Source: Acetobacteraceae bacterium (GTDB lineage: Bacteria; Pseudomonadota; Alphaproteobacteria; Acetobacterales; Acetobacteraceae). From it: a DNA stretch of 41,965 bases. A program made the position numbers and the translations under genes. Under the pieces are notes generated by a model. The model did no database searches. It was not told the DNA's origin and saw only the letters and a list, made by a program, of their open reading frames with translations. Shown one piece after another: positions 41,302-41,965 of this stretch. Location: contig JANWJK010000325.1 in NCBI GenBank assembly GCA_025452005.1, positions 1 through 41,965 on the forward strand, read 5' to 3'. Positions within the stretch are counted from its first letter, which is position 1; every line of letters starts with the position of its first letter.

Positions 41302-41965
41302 CATGAACCGTAACGTCTGGCTCTTGTTCTGCTGTCAGGCGCTGATGAACGCCGTGATGTCGGGTCAGACCGTGATGAGCGCGCTGATCGGCCATGCACT
41401 GGCGGTCGACAAATCGCTGAACACGCTGCCCATGGCGATCCAGATGACCGCGACGATGACTGCATCGATTCCGGCCGGCATCGTCTTCTCCCGTCTCGGC
41501 CGCAAACCGGGATTCTGGCTTGGCTGCACCGGCTCTCTGCTCGGCAGCCTGACCTTCGCTCTCGGCGTCTGGACGCAGAACTTCCAGGTCTACTGCATCG
41601 GTGCAGTGTTCGCCGGCCTGGGCTTCGGCATTGCCCAGCACCTGCGATTCGCTGCAGCCGAGGTCGCGGCGCCCGAGGCACGCGCCCGTGCCATCGCGCT
41701 GGTAATGGCAGGCGGCGTGCTGGCCGCGATCATCGGCCCCGAGGTCGTCAAGCGTACCAACATGCTGCTGCCGCCGCTGATGTTTCTCGGCACCTACCTC
41801 TGCATCACCGTTCTGCCGCTGATCAGCGCCACGCTGCTGTTGTTCATCGAGCTGCCGGCCGCGACGCGCCAGGTCAGTGCGCCGGTGCCGTTCCGCGCCA
41901 TCATCGCCCGCCGCAACTTCGTCACCGCCGTGGTCTGCTCCATGGTCGGTTACGGCACGATGAAC
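41302..41965 (+). CDS. major facilitator superfamily transporter, 5' part
   Basis: From ATG 41302 the frame stays open to the window end, giving 221 residues and about the first six or seven of the expected twelve helices. Helix 1 is VWLLFCCQALMNAVMSGQTVMSALIG. The loop between helices 2 and 3 is FSRLGRKPGFWLGCTGS, the MFS motif A (normally G-x-x-x-D-R-x-G-R-R). GVLAAIIGPEVVKRT in helix 5 resembles motif C. The gene is truncated by the window, not broken. The transported solute is unknown. Confidence 0.87.

Overview
The window comes from a GC-rich alphaproteobacterium, most likely in or near the Acetobacteraceae/Rhodospirillales. That placement is inferred from codon use, from the mix of solute transporters and catabolic enzymes, and from a dispersed palindromic repeat beginning GTCATTGCGAG. 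No rRNA, tRNA, CRISPR array, integrase or complete insertion sequence was seen. The content is chromosomal and metabolic, with a small disturbed islet near the left end.

Left part (1-6.1 kb): the tail of a Gly/Tyr/Pro-rich protein and a LysR regulator divergent from two pirin genes. The second pirin is broken by a one-base frameshift inside its metal-binding motif. An islet follows, with a toxin/antitoxin pair of the HI1419/HI1420 type under an 18-bp palindrome, an unrecognised gene lacking a normal start, a degenerate direct repeat, and a decayed second copy of the pirin tail. A SAM methyltransferase and a possible receiver-domain remnant close this part.

Transport part (6.1-23.7 kb): a complete branched-chain-amino-acid-type (HAAT) ABC operon, read leftward as binding protein, livH, livM, livG, livF. 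Next come conserved hypothetical genes and a CoA-transferase coupled to a YfcG-like GST. Then comes a dipeptide/oligopeptide-type ABC system spread over several units: three family-5 binding proteins (two of them tandem paralogues) leftward, the two ATPases rightward, and the two permeases leftward. The second ATPase ends inside a palindromic repeat.

Catabolic part (24-38.4 kb): an NtaA/DszA-like flavin monooxygenase, an orphan molybdenum hydroxylase large subunit with an altered active-site loop, and a tight leftward cluster. The cluster holds an F420-type LLM oxidoreductase, a beta-propeller lactonase, a zinc alcohol dehydrogenase, a 2-hydroxychromene-2-carboxylate isomerase-like protein, a YqgE/AlgH protein with an unusual signal peptide, and a DUF2189 membrane protein. 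Further on lie a second LLM monooxygenase, a ThDP-dependent enzyme, an amidohydrolase and an Ldh2-type dehydrogenase. Together these suggest uptake and oxidative breakdown of small organic, perhaps aromatic or heterocyclic, compounds. The substrate cannot be read from sequence.

Right end (38.4-42 kb): a nitroreductase overlapping a Nudix hydrolase, a truncated PIN-domain toxin remnant beside a palindromic repeat, a metallo-beta-lactamase-fold hydrolase, and the start of an MFS transporter that runs off the window.
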